Assembly (NCBI RefSeq): GCF_001303895.1
Contig: NZ_LJSD01000011.1
Coordinates: 694,409-758,408 of the forward strand
Length of the DNA: 64,000 bases
Direction of reading: 5' to 3'
Source of the DNA: Mesorhizobium sp. 1M-11
GTDB lineage: Bacteria; Pseudomonadota; Alphaproteobacteria; Rhizobiales; Rhizobiaceae
Part shown: positions 1 through 7,695 of the stretch, piece by piece
Layout: each line of letters starts with the position of its first letter
Numbering within the stretch: position 1 is the stretch's first letter
Translations under genes and position numbers: made by a program
Notes under the pieces: model-generated
What the model was told of the DNA's origin: nothing
Database searches by the model: none
What the model saw: only the letters and a program-made list of their open reading frames with translations

Positions 1-9
1 GCCCTCCTC

Positions 10-633
10 TCAATTGCCAGACCGCATCGCCACGGTAGCAATGCCTGCGCCAACCAGAAGCGTACCGCCGGTACGGTTGAAAATGCGGATCGCCTTCGGG
101 TTGCGCACGACGTTGCGCGCCCGCGAAGCAACCAGCGCATATCCAAAGGCATTGGCGAAAGCGAGCGTCAGGAAGGTTGCCTCGAAGATCGCCATTTGCG
201 TCCAGAAATTGCCGTGACGGTCGATGAACTGCGGCAGGAAGGCGACGAAGAAGGTGATGCTCTTGGGGTTGAGTGCCGTGACGAGCCACGCATGCGCCAT
301 CATCTTCGCGGCCGAGACGGCATCGTGGCGCGGTGTTGCTTCCAGCGTGCCGCCGGCGCGGAACAGCTTGATACCGAGATAGACCAGATAGGCAGCGCCG
401 ATCACCTTCAGCACCGTGAAGACGGTGGCGGAAGCAGCCAGCAAAGCGCCAATCCCCAGCATGGACAGCGTCATGGCGGTGAAGTCGCCCAAGGCCACTC
501 CCACCGCCATCGGCAGCGCCGTTCGCCAGCCCTGCCCCAATGCGTAGGAGACGACGAGCAGGATCGTAGGGCCAGGAATGATGAGAAGGATGGAAGAGGC
601 GGCAGCGAAAGCCGCCCAGTTCTCGAAGGACAT
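10..633 (-). CDS. LysE/RhtB family amino-acid exporter
   Basis: A 207-residue, very hydrophobic inner-membrane protein with about six predicted membrane segments. The N-terminal PGPTILLVV stretch (about residues 20-28) is the Pro-Gly-Pro signature of the LysE/RhtB translocator family, which exports amino acids or related metabolites by proton antiport. Length is normal for the family. The ATG at 633 is preceded on the minus strand by GGAGAG, a good ribosome binding site. The substrate cannot be read from the sequence. The gene is monocistronic here, with the left neighbour outside the window. Confidence 0.9.
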   Translation of the reverse strand: MSFENWAAFAAASSILLIIPGPTILLVVSYALGQGWRTALPMAVGVALGDFTAMTLSMLGIGALLAASATVFTVLKVIGAAYLVYLGIKLFRAGGTLEATPRHDAVSAAKMMAHAWLVTALNPKSITFFVAFLPQFIDRHGNFWTQMAIFEATFLTLAFANAFGYALVASRARNVVRNPKAIRIFNRTGGTLLVGAGIATVAMRSGN

Positions 634-640
634 GGGTCTC

Positions 641-658
641 TCCTGTTAAAGAACAGGA
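641..658. promoter_or_regulatory. Small hairpin just upstream of the LysE-family start
   Basis: TCCTGTT (641-647) and AACAGGA (652-658) form a perfect 7-bp inverted repeat with a 4-base loop, lying just upstream of the ribosome binding site of the LysE-type gene. It could be an operator half-site pair or a 5' UTR hairpin. Position is the only functional evidence. Confidence 0.35.
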
Positions 659-1087
659 TAAATCCCTGACTTCAGGCGGATGTAAAGCGGTTTTTGCAGC
701 GCTTTCTGGCGCCGCAAACAGGTGTCAGATCGCGCCGATCGGCTCGCATTGCGCACCGGCCGTGAAAACGCACGCGATGCCCGTGATGGCCTATGAAAGC
801 AGCACCATATCGGTCGTCGCGGTCCGCCATGTGAAGGCCCGTTCCAGGTTCGACAATCAGAGTTCAAGGATCGATTGAACAGATAGGCGCGACCCGTGCC
901 GGCATTGTGACGGAAGCAAGGAGTTTTGGTGCCGGAGCCGCCGGAAGAACGGCAGCGTAGATGCGCCAGTTCCGACAGAAGGCTGCAAAAGCAGGTCTCG
1001 CAAGGCTTTCACGCTTTTTAAACCATGAATCGTGAAAATGCCGCGCATCCGGCGGGCACGTGATCCCAGCCGTTCGTATGGGGTAAA
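659..1087. other. Intergenic region without recognisable gene
   Basis: This divergent gap between the LysE-type exporter (minus) and the L,D-transpeptidase (plus) must hold both promoters. Short open frames here lack ribosome binding sites and plausible protein composition. I see no RNA gene, no clear operator and no repeat beyond the small hairpin at 641-658. Confidence 0.5.
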
Positions 1088-1891
1088 GTGTGCATGCGTA
1101 AGCCGCAAGACCTGACGCCTTCGTCTGGCGTCGCCTTCCCGGAATCCGACACCATCGTCTCTCGTCGCGCCGTGCTTTCCGGCCTCGGCATCATGACCCT
1201 GCTTGGCGCCTCAGGCTGCTCGCAGACCCTCGACATTCCATCGCTCGGGCCGATCGGTCCGTCGAACGGCATGCCGCCGCTCGATGACATGTCGACCGGC
1301 GCGATCCGCCCGATCCCGCCGATAAGCGTCGACAGGAACATCACCGACAACAGCGCGATGTATGCGTCGTTGACCGACAACGGCTTCGTCATCCCGGCCA
1401 TCCCTTTCCAGAAGGTCAAGCCGGAGTTCCGCCGCCAGATCGTTGTCGATCCGACCGGCGAAGCGCCCGGCACCATCGTCGTCAGGCTCAATGAGCGTCA
1501 TCTCTACTGGGTTCAGGAAGGTGGCGAGGCGATCCGCTATGGTGTTGGCATCGGCAAGGCCGGCTTCGAATGGAGCGGCCGCGCGGTCATCCAGTACACA
1601 AAGGAATGGCCTACCTGGACGCCGCCCAGGGAGATGATCTCACGCAAGCCCGAACTGGTGAAATGGGCAAGCGGCCAGCCCGGTGGTCTCGACAACCCGC
1701 TCGGAGCGCGTGCGCATTATATCTACAAGGACGATCAGGACACGGGCTACCGCGTCCATGGCTCGCCGGAATGGTGGACCATCGGCACGCAGGCTTCGTC
1801 GGGCTGCGTTCGCATGATCAACCAGGACGTCATCGACCTCTACAACCGCGTCAAGGCATCGCCGACGAAGGTGCCGATTGTGGTTGCTTAA
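1088..1891 (+). CDS. L,D-transpeptidase (YkuD domain), probable lipoprotein
   Basis: A 267-residue protein from GTG 1088 (an ATG follows at 1094). The N-terminus has SRRAVLSGLGIMTLLGASGC, a twin-arginine-like hydrophobic signal ending in a lipobox-like Cys at about residue 44, so it is probably exported and perhaps lipid-anchored. The C-terminal half is a YkuD domain with the catalytic block VHGSPEWW followed about 14 residues later by SSGCVRM, where Cys is the nucleophile. This family makes 3-3 peptidoglycan cross-links or attaches proteins to the wall. The usual SHGC motif reads SSGC here, a variant I believe is common in rhizobial members. The gene stands alone. Confidence 0.9.
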   Translation: MCMRKPQDLTPSSGVAFPESDTIVSRRAVLSGLGIMTLLGASGCSQTLDIPSLGPIGPSNGMPPLDDMSTGAIRPIPPISVDRNITDNSAMYASLTDNGFVIPAIPFQKVKPEFRRQIVVDPTGEAPGTIVVRLNERHLYWVQEGGEAIRYGVGIGKAGFEWSGRAVIQYTKEWPTWTPPREMISRKPELVKWASGQPGGLDNPLGARAHYIYKDDQDTGYRVHGSPEWWTIGTQASSGCVRMINQDVIDLYNRVKASPTKVPIVVA

Positions 1892-1902
1892 GGACAGGGA
1901 AT

Positions 1903-1980
1903 AGTGAGTAGCGAATAGGGAGTAGTCGAAGAGCCGCTCCCTTCGCCTCACCATTCACTACTCACTATTCGCTACTCACT
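1903..1980. repeat. Long inverted repeat after the L,D-transpeptidase gene
   Basis: Arms at 1903-1926 and 1957-1980 are 24 bases each with one mismatch, around a 30-base spacer. The outer 16 bases (AGTGAGTAGCGAATAG and its complement) match perfectly. The arms are built from iterated AGTAG/GAATAG units, so it resembles the small dispersed palindromes of rhizobial genomes. It may also stop transcription, but there is no T-run. Confidence 0.7.
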
Positions 1981-1984
1981 CCCC

Positions 1985-1994
1985 TAATCGATTA
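1985..1994. promoter_or_regulatory. TAATCGATTA palindrome, possible LacI-type operator
   Basis: A perfect 10-bp palindrome with a central CG, the general form of LacI-family operators, located 70 bases upstream of the phosphofructokinase start. The related AATCGATT occurs at 15544-15551 near aglR. Assignment to any regulator is inference. Confidence 0.25.
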
Positions 1995-2063
1995 AACTCC
2001 CCGTTGCGTCGGGCCGGAATACAGGCGAAAATTCCGGCTCACATGCATCGGGAGGATTGCAGG

Positions 2064-3230
2064 ATGGCCGGAACTTTCGTCATCGCCCAGGGGGGTGGCC
2101 CTACCGCCGTTATCAACCAGACGGTGGTCGGCGCGGTTCTTGAAATCCGCAAGACACATCCCGGCGCACGCGTGCTCGGCTCCCGTCACGGCGTGCGCGG
2201 TATTCGCGACGGCGACTATGTCGACCTCAGCGACATGCGTGAGGATCAGCTGAGGCTTATTGCCCGCACCCCTTCGGCCGCACTCGGCTCCACCCGTGAC
2301 AAGCCGGATGCCGCCTATTGCGAACTGGTGCTGAAGGGCCTGCAAAAGGCCGGCGCCGATGCCTTCATCTATATCGGCGGTAACGACACCTCCGGCACGC
2401 AGCAGATCCTCACCGACGCCGCCGGCGGCAAGATCGCCTTCGTGCATGCGCCGAAAACCATCGACAACGACCTCGTCGAAAACGACCACACGCCAGGCTT
2501 CATCTCGGCGGCGGAATTCGTTGCCGGCGCCTTCCTGTCGGTGGATCTCGATTTCCGAGCCCTGCCCGGCATCTATGTCGGCATCGTCATGGGCCGCCAT
2601 GCCGGCTTCCTCACCGCGGCGTCCGCTGCCTGGCGACTGGACGGAGACAGCGGACCGCACCTTGTCTATGTGCCCGAACGTGCCTTCTCGGTCGACAACT
2701 TCATCGAAGACGTAAAAGCGACGATGGCCAAGCACAAGCGTTGCATCGTCGCCGTGTCCGAAGGCGTTTCGACAGCGGACGGTCGCTCGCTGGTCGAGAC
2801 CATCGTCGGCTCCGACAAGGTCGAGCGCGACGCGCATGGCAACGTCAAGCTGTCCGGCAGCGACCTCAACCGCGCTTTCGAGCAGGCACTGGCCGAGAAG
2901 CTGCCTGGCAAGCGCGCCCGCGTCGACGCGCTTGGCTATATGCCGCGCGGCTATATCGGCGCGATCAACCCCGTCGACGCGCAAGAAGCCTTCGACGCGG
3001 GCGCCTTTGCTGTGGGTGTGGCTGCCGAGGGCGGCGGCTCAGTGGCGCTACAATATGACGGCCGCGAAACAGTGTTCAGGAAAGTGCCGTTGAGCAGCGT
3101 TGCCGCCAAGACCAGGCATATGCCTGACGATTTCATGCTCAAGGACGCCAACGGCCTCTCCGAGGCGGGTCTTGCCTATCTGCACCGGCTGGTTCCGGCC
3201 AAATACCAGGTCGGCAAACCGTTCGTGTGA
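2064..3230 (+). CDS. pfp: 6-phosphofructokinase, pyrophosphate-dependent type
   Basis: A 388-residue PFK-fold enzyme phosphorylating fructose 6-phosphate. ATG 2064 is chosen because GGAGG (2051-2055) lies 8 bases before it; an upstream in-frame ATG at 2004 lacks this. Visible motifs are the GGGPTAVIN loop (10-18), IGGNDTSGTQ (about 104-113), PKTIDND (130-136) with catalytic Asp, and MGRHAGF (176-182). Lys in PKTIDND and Asp after GGN are the residues that mark pyrophosphate-using enzymes, where ATP enzymes have PGTIDND and GGDG. The position that is Asp in E. coli PFK is Asn here. Most rhizobia lack an ATP-PFK, so this probably gives a reversible PFK step. It is followed after 10 bases by an MBL hydrolase, likely in one transcript. 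Confidence 0.88.
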   Translation: MAGTFVIAQGGGPTAVINQTVVGAVLEIRKTHPGARVLGSRHGVRGIRDGDYVDLSDMREDQLRLIARTPSAALGSTRDKPDAAYCELVLKGLQKAGADAFIYIGGNDTSGTQQILTDAAGGKIAFVHAPKTIDNDLVENDHTPGFISAAEFVAGAFLSVDLDFRALPGIYVGIVMGRHAGFLTAASAAWRLDGDSGPHLVYVPERAFSVDNFIEDVKATMAKHKRCIVAVSEGVSTADGRSLVETIVGSDKVERDAHGNVKLSGSDLNRAFEQALAEKLPGKRARVDALGYMPRGYIGAINPVDAQEAFDAGAFAVGVAAEGGGSVALQYDGRETVFRKVPLSSVAAKTRHMPDDFMLKDANGLSEAGLAYLHRLVPAKYQVGKPFV

Positions 3231-3240
3231 GGATGCCGAC

Positions 3241-3951
3241 ATGACAGGCTGGTTCGGCAAGAGGGCACTCGACCCGGCGCTGACGCTCATTAGCGAGCCC
3301 TTCGTGCACCCCTATATGAGCGCCAACATCTGGCACCTCAAAGGGCGTGATGTCGACCTGCTGGTCGATACCGGCATGGGCATCTGCCCACTGACGCCGG
3401 AGATAGGCACGCCCGTGGGCAAGCCGCTGCTGGTGGTCGCAACCCATATTCATCTCGATCATGTCGGCTCGCTGCACGAGTTTGCAGAGCGCGCCGGGCC
3501 TGCGCAAAGTGCGGCCGAATTCGCCCGCATGCGCGACACCGCCACCTATGCACAAGAATTTCGTGAACTGGACGGCGCGGTGTCGCGCCTGCCCTATCCC
3601 GGCTGGCGTCTCGAAGCCTATCGCATCGAACCGGCGCCGCTGACACGCGTGCTTGACGAAGGCGACATCGTGGATCTCGGCGACCGGCGTTTCACGGTTC
3701 TGCATCTGCCTGGTCATTCGCCGGATTCGATCGCGCTTTTCGACGAGCATGACGGGCTCTTCTTCAGCGGCGATGCAATCTATGACGACACGCTGCTCGA
3801 CGACCTGCCCGATTCCGACCCCGTCATTTATCGCCGCACCATGCAACGGCTGCTCGATCTGCCGATCAGCATGGGTCATGGCGGCCATGGTCCGAGCTTC
3901 GATCGTGGCCGGATGCAGGATATCGCGCAGGGTTATCTGAGAAGAGGATGA
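3241..3951 (+). CDS. MBL-fold metallo-hydrolase
   Basis: A 236-residue cytosolic metallo-beta-lactamase-fold protein. The metal-binding motif is His69-x-His71-x-Asp73-His74 (THIHLDH), with further ligands in LPGHSPDS and SGDAIYDD. ATG 3241 is 10 bases after the phosphofructokinase stop, and the GAGG formed at that stop codon serves as ribosome binding site; the in-frame upstream ATG at 3100 lies inside the previous gene. The family includes thiolesterases, lactonases and glyoxalase II-like enzymes. The substrate is unknown. Coupling to the PFK suggests a role in central carbon metabolism, but that is inference. Confidence 0.85.
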   Translation: MTGWFGKRALDPALTLISEPFVHPYMSANIWHLKGRDVDLLVDTGMGICPLTPEIGTPVGKPLLVVATHIHLDHVGSLHEFAERAGPAQSAAEFARMRDTATYAQEFRELDGAVSRLPYPGWRLEAYRIEPAPLTRVLDEGDIVDLGDRRFTVLHLPGHSPDSIALFDEHDGLFFSGDAIYDDTLLDDLPDSDPVIYRRTMQRLLDLPISMGHGGHGPSFDRGRMQDIAQGYLRRG

Positions 3952-4023
3952 GCCCCTCTGCTGGCGGCTGGCCATGGAGGCAAGCAACGGTTCGGGTGGT
4001 GCAGACGTCGCGTTCGCTACAAG

Positions 4024-4055
4024 AAAAAGGCGCCGCACGGAGCGACGCCTTTCTT
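4024..4055. terminator. Bidirectional rho-independent terminator
   Basis: AAAGGCGCCGC (4026-4036) pairs with GCGACGCCTTT (4042-4052) with one mismatch and a 5-base loop. A run of A precedes and T/C follow, so it can work on both strands. It sits between the convergent MBL gene (plus) and aldehyde dehydrogenase gene (minus). Confidence 0.8.
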
Positions 4056-4120
4056 GCTGATTTGTAGTGGGATGATCGGTGGCTCAATCGACCCGATCGG
4101 TCCGATCGACCCAGTCGAAC

Positions 4121-5569
4121 TCAACCGACCTGCTCGTCCCAGCCGGAGATCGCCTTGACTTCAAGGAAGTCCTCAAGGCCCCACTTGCCGCCTTCGCGGC
4201 CGAGGCCCGAGGCCTTGTAACCACCGAAGGGGCTGCCATAGGGCCGGTCGGCGCCGTTGATCTGCACCATCCCGGCTCGGATACGTCGCGCCACGCGCTG
4301 CGCCTTGGCCTTGTCCTGCGTCTGGACATAACCCGACAGGCCATAAGGCGTGTCGTTGGCGATCTCTATGGCATCCTCCTCGGTATCGAAGGGGATCATC
4401 GCCAGAACCGGCCCGAATATCTCTTCACGGGCGATGGTCATGTCATTGTTGACGTCGGCGAAGACGGTCGGGCGGACATAGTAGCCACGGTTGAAGCCCT
4501 CCGGACGGCCGAGGCCACCTGCAACGACGCGCGCACCTTCCTTGATGCCGGCCTCGATCATGCTCTGCACCTTGTTGAACTGCACCTCCGAAGAAAGCGG
4601 ACCGATATGGTCGCCATCCTCGGCCGGGTTGCCGACCTTGACGGTGGCGGCATAATCCGCAGCCAGGCTGACGGCGCGGTCATAGACCGGGCGTTCGACG
4701 AGCATGCGGGTCGGGGCGTTGCAGGACTGACCGGTGTTTTCGAAGCAGTGCGCCAGACCGCGGGCGATCGCATCCGGCAGGTCCGAGTCGGCAAAGACGA
4801 TGTTGGGCGACTTGCCGCCAAGTTCCAGAGCGACACGCTTGATGCCATCGGCGGAAGACTTTGCCACCGCGATGCCGGCGCGCGTGGAGCCGGTGAAAGA
4901 CATCATGTCGATACCGGGATGGCGCGACAGCGCTTCGCCAACCGTCGGGCCATCGCCATTGACCATATTGAACACACCGGCCGGGAAGCCGGCATCTTCC
5001 ATCATCTCGGCGAAGACAATGGACGAGACCGGCGCGATCTCGGACGGCTTCAACACCACCGTGCATCCGGCGGCGATCGCCGGCACCACCTTCAACGTCA
5101 CCTGGTTCATCGGCCAATTCCACGGCGTGATCAGACCGCAGACGCCGATCGGCTCGTAGACGATATGCTCTTGCTTGTTGCGCTCGCTGAGCGGCGTTTC
5201 GAAATGGAAGTCCTTCAGGGTGCGGATGAAGGCCTTGATATGGCCGGCACCGCAGGCAGCCTGGGCTTCGAGTGCCAGTTTGATCGGCGCGCCCATCTCA
5301 TCCGAAATGGCCTTGGCCATATCGTTCATCCGCTTGTTATAGGACGCAAGCAGGCGCTCCAGCGCTGCCAGGCGTTCCTCGCGGCCGGTGCGGCTCCAGC
5401 TTTCGAAAGCACGGCGGGCGGCGGCGACCGCCTTGTCGACATCGGCGGCGGAGCCCAGCGAGATGACGGCAAAGGGTTGCTCGTCAGCTGGGTTGATGAC
5501 TTCGAGTTCCTTCGGCGCGACCGGCGCGACCCACTTGCCGTCGATGAAGAAATCCGTCTTTCGCAGCAT
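4121..5569 (-). CDS. NAD(P)-dependent aldehyde dehydrogenase
   Basis: A 482-residue member of the ALDH superfamily, oxidising an aldehyde to its acid. Visible are the cofactor-binding TPWNWP (about 148-153), FTGSTRAG (225-232), general base Glu249 in LELGGKSP and nucleophile Cys283 in NTGQSCNA, plus EEIFGPV near residue 384. Length is typical. The ATG at 5569 follows AGGGAGAAG on the minus strand. The sequence is of the broad-substrate type; no neighbour shares its direction, so the substrate remains open. A very long open frame on the opposite strand is only a GC-rich shadow. Confidence 0.92.
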   Translation of the reverse strand: MLRKTDFFIDGKWVAPVAPKELEVINPADEQPFAVISLGSAADVDKAVAAARRAFESWSRTGREERLAALERLLASYNKRMNDMAKAISDEMGAPIKLALEAQAACGAGHIKAFIRTLKDFHFETPLSERNKQEHIVYEPIGVCGLITPWNWPMNQVTLKVVPAIAAGCTVVLKPSEIAPVSSIVFAEMMEDAGFPAGVFNMVNGDGPTVGEALSRHPGIDMMSFTGSTRAGIAVAKSSADGIKRVALELGGKSPNIVFADSDLPDAIARGLAHCFENTGQSCNAPTRMLVERPVYDRAVSLAADYAATVKVGNPAEDGDHIGPLSSEVQFNKVQSMIEAGIKEGARVVAGGLGRPEGFNRGYYVRPTVFADVNNDMTIAREEIFGPVLAMIPFDTEEDAIEIANDTPYGLSGYVQTQDKAKAQRVARRIRAGMVQINGADRPYGSPFGGYKASGLGREGGKWGLEDFLEVKAISGWDEQVG

Positions 5570-5931
5570 TCTCTTCTCCCTGTTCGCGACTGTTCTAACA
5601 GCCGGCCCGACGAGCGCGGGCGTGAAACCGACATGGTTTTTAGCGTTGCGGCAGTGTTCTAGCTTTGCCCCGTGGCCTGACTCAAGCCTCAGCGTGGAGC
5701 CTGCGTGATGCCAGAGGATGAGATAAGAAACGGGCTTTCAAGTCTGCTTTTAAGCAGTTTTTGGGCGCCATCAGTTGACGATGCGTATACGACATCATGA
5801 ACGCCGGCTTAGTATGCTTTTGCATATCGGCCAGATGCCAAATCCTCTATCTATTTGTAATTATTAAGATAAATCCAGAAGCTAGCGCTCTGCTTCGGAG
5901 TTTCAAGGATCGTTTCCATGGTCCAATCGGC
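5570..5931. other. Intergenic region upstream of aldehyde dehydrogenase
   Basis: This is the divergent space before the first DUF680 cassette. It includes a small perfect inverted repeat TATGC-TTTT-GCATA (5813-5826) and a CGTATACG palindrome (5784-5791), either of which might be an operator. I see no gene here. Confidence 0.4.
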
Positions 5932-6050
5932 ACATTTTCGTGATTGGAAACTCGTTTGGGGCACTCCCAGATATGCCCTGTCCGAACGACGCGAATTCCT
6001 CCCAAGAACACGCCGCATGACGGACAGACATTGAAATTCGGAGTACGAAA
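5932..6050 (+). promoter_or_regulatory. Conserved leader of DUF680 cassette 1
   Basis: This 119-base segment is repeated in front of two other DUF680 genes (6649-6769 and 7573-7695). Shared blocks are CGTGATTGGAA, TCCGAACGACG, CCTCCCAAGA, ACGCCGC, TGACGGAC and the ribosome site GGAGTACGAAAATG. TTGGAA and CAGATA are 18 bases apart and could be -35 and -10. TGTCCG (5979-5984) can pair with CGGACA (6021-6026), with the anti-Shine-Dalgarno-like CCTCCC (5998-6003) inside the loop and the true GGAG at 6040-6043. Confidence 0.6.
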
Positions 6051-6275
6051 ATGAAAAAGATTGCTCTTGCTACTGCTGCTCTCCTGGTTGCCGCTGGTTC
6101 GGCTTTCGCGGGCAGCGACAACTTCGACGCCTATGCCGGTTCGAACCCGCAGGCTGTTGGTTCGACCGTCGACAGCGGCTACACCGCTTCGGTGAATAGC
6201 GGCTCGCACAACGCCAGCAACACCGTGATCAAGCCGATCACCGATGGCGCCCCGCGTCTCGGCGGCAACAGCTAA
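6051..6275 (+). CDS. DUF680 family small secreted protein, copy 1
   Basis: A 74-residue protein with a clear Sec signal peptide (MKKIALATAALLVAAGSAFA, cleavage after residue 20), leaving a mature peptide of about 54 residues rich in Ser, Asn and Gly. The mature part has the blocks GSDNFDAYAGSNP, VDSGYTASV and the C-terminus PITDGAPRLGGNS. This matches DUF680, a family known almost only from Mesorhizobium and of unknown function. There is no cysteine, membrane segment or enzyme motif. It is a self-contained cassette with a conserved leader before and a strong terminator after it. Probably periplasmic or secreted. Confidence 0.85.
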   Translation: MKKIALATAALLVAAGSAFAGSDNFDAYAGSNPQAVGSTVDSGYTASVNSGSHNASNTVIKPITDGAPRLGGNS

Positions 6276-6312
6276 TCATAGCTGATATGCCTGCCGGCAT
6301 GGCCGGCACAGA

Positions 6313-6343
6313 AAAAGCGGTGGGCTTGCCCACCGCTTTTTTT
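6313..6343 (+). terminator. Rho-independent terminator of DUF680 copy 1
   Basis: AAAAGCGGTGGGC (6313-6325) and GCCCACCGCTTTT (6328-6340) form a perfect 13-bp stem followed by more T. Nearly the same stem ends the transcripts at 7277-7306 and 7966-7993. Confidence 0.92.
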
Positions 6344-6648
6344 CGTTTTGCCTCACCACAAAATTCTCCGCACGGCCGACCGACACCGTCATGCCGGCGC
6401 GGTGTCCGTTCAGCTTCAGGGATGATGGCCTCTTATCCCTCTCCGTGACGTCAACTTTTTCACGTCAAAAACAGCAATCTCGTTCACTGAATAGAGACAA
6501 TCCGTTCAGAGTCTACTGAACGATGGTTCAGTATGGTTTTTGATACCAGTCTGCAACGACACAATTAAGATACTGAAAAACAAGTCTTTTTACAAACGCT
6601 TGTGTCATCAAAATCAAACTTCAAGAACCATTTTTGCATAGCAGATAA
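6344..6648. other. Spacer between DUF680 cassettes 1 and 2
   Basis: AT-richer than the surroundings. No coding frame with a ribosome site is visible, and no homology to the leader until 6649. It presumably contains upstream promoter elements of the second cassette, but I cannot point to one. Confidence 0.4.
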
Positions 6649-6769
6649 ACATTCTCGTGATTGGAACCTTTCGCACGGCATTCCCATTTCTGTGTGGTCC
6701 GAACGACGAGATTGCCTCCCAAGAGACCACGCCGCTTGACGGACGGAAAAAGAAATTTGGAGTACGAAA
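6649..6769 (+). promoter_or_regulatory. Conserved leader of DUF680 cassette 2
   Basis: This is the second copy of the repeated leader. TTGGAA and CATTTC are 18 bases apart, as in the other copies. GTCCG (6697-6701) can pair with CGGAC (6740-6744); CCTCCC is at 6715-6720 and the ribosome site GGAG at 6759-6762, so CTCC and GGAG are positioned to pair. The third DUF680 gene lies in the same transcript without its own leader. Confidence 0.6.
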
Positions 6770-6982
6770 ATGAAGACCATTGCTCTTACTGCTGCTGCCC
6801 TCCTCGTTGCCGCCGGTTCTGCTTTTGCCAACGGTAGCGACCACTACGGCTCGAACTTCACCTATTCGAACGTCGACAGCTCCTACACCGCGTCGGTCAA
6901 GTCCGATGCAGTCAAGCACGACGCCGTTTCCACTGTGAAGCCGATCACCGACGGCGCTCCGCGCCTGGGTGGCAACAGCTAA
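6770..6982 (+). CDS. DUF680 family small secreted protein, copy 2
   Basis: A 70-residue paralogue: signal peptide MKTIALTAAALLVAAGSAFA, then a mature region with GSDHYGSNFTYSNVDSSYTASVK and the shared C-terminus KPITDGAPRLGGNS. It is much closer to copy 3 than to copy 1, which points to a recent tandem duplication. The stop is 46 bases before copy 3 with no terminator between, so the two are almost surely cotranscribed. The ribosome site TTTGGAGTACGAAA precedes ATG 6770. Function unknown. Confidence 0.85.
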   Translation: MKTIALTAAALLVAAGSAFANGSDHYGSNFTYSNVDSSYTASVKSDAVKHDAVSTVKPITDGAPRLGGNS

Positions 6983-7028
6983 TCATCGACCGACAGACAA
7001 ACTCATTGCAAAATTTGGAGATACGAAA

Positions 7029-7232
7029 ATGAAGACCATCGCTCTCACCGCCGCCGCCCTCCTGGTTGCCGCTGGCACTGCTTTCGCTGGTAGCGATCAC
7101 TATGGCTCGAACTTCACCTATTCGAACGTCGACAGCTCCTACACTGCTTCGATCAAGAACGGTTCGGCTTCCTCGCAGGAAACCGCGAAGACCATCACCG
7201 ACGGTGCTCCGCGCCTGGGCGGCAACAGCTAA
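7029..7232 (+). CDS. DUF680 family small secreted protein, copy 3
   Basis: A 67-residue paralogue starting at ATG 7029, chosen because TTTGGAGATACGAAA stands just before it and because the signal peptide begins there. The in-frame ATG at 6969 would overlap copy 2. Residues 1-40 nearly match copy 2; the middle (KNGSASSQETAK) is variable and the end ITDGAPRLGGNS is conserved. It lacks the long leader found in front of the other three copies and ends in a strong terminator at 7277. Exported; role unknown. Confidence 0.83.
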   Translation: MKTIALTAAALLVAAGTAFAGSDHYGSNFTYSNVDSSYTASIKNGSASSQETAKTITDGAPRLGGNS

Positions 7233-7276
7233 TTCAGAGCTGACCAAGCTGTCGGCTCGCACCGACAGCCGGTACC

Positions 7277-7306
7277 AAAAGCGGTGGGCTTGCCCACCGC
7301 TTTTTT
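7277..7306 (+). terminator. Rho-independent terminator after DUF680 copies 2-3
   Basis: AAAAGCGGTGGGC (7277-7289) and GCCCACCGCTTTT (7292-7304) form a 13-bp perfect stem followed by T. The stem is identical to that at 6313. Confidence 0.92.
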
Positions 7307-7572
7307 GCTTGTGCGGATCGCGGCTTTTGCCGGCCTCCTCAAAATGCCTGGCGAAAGCGCGATCTTGACGAACAATGCCACGGCAATGAAAGGCCCTGAT
7401 CATTCTGCATGCGTTCACCATCAGGCAACTGTCCGTTCAAGCGTCCTGAACATCGGATAGACGCCGCCACACGCAGAAACGACATTCTGCTCTATGTGCA
7501 TGAAAATAAAAGCTTTATTCGACCAAAATGACACCTACGGACGATTTCAAGGGACAATCCGGGCATCGCGAT
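7307..7572. other. Spacer between DUF680 operon 2-3 and cassette 4
   Basis: No supported gene. A short in-frame extension upstream of copy 4 runs through the leader but has no ribosome site. An AT-rich stretch at 7499-7530 may carry promoter elements. Confidence 0.4.
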
Positions 7573-7695
7573 GAACATTCTTGTGATTGGAACCTTTGGT
7601 CGGCCATTCCCATTTCTGTCTTGTCCGAACGACGCGATTACCTCCCAAGAAACACGCCGCTGACGGACGGAAAAACCGAACGTTGGAGTTTAAAA
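7573..7695 (+). promoter_or_regulatory. Conserved leader of DUF680 cassette 4
   Basis: This is the third copy of the leader. It has TGTGATTGGAACCTTT, CCATTCCCATTTCTG, TGTCCGAACGACGCG, CCTCCCAAGAAACACGCCGC and TGACGGACGG in the same order as the copy at 6649. GTCCG (7623-7627) can pair with CGGAC (7664-7668); CCTCCC lies at 7641-7646 and GGAG at 7685-7688. Confidence 0.6.

Noticed and set aside
4079..5662. Open frame of 527 codons on the plus strand
   Set aside because: It is antisense to a clear aldehyde dehydrogenase and has the His/Arg/Asp-rich composition of a GC-rich shadow, with no family motif.
6661..6690. EcfG-type (GGAAC-N16-CGTT) stress promoter in the DUF680 leaders
   Set aside because: GGAAC is present in copies 2 and 4, but no CGTT lies at the needed distance and copy 1 reads GGAAA. 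A TTGGAA -35 with 18-base spacing fits all three better.
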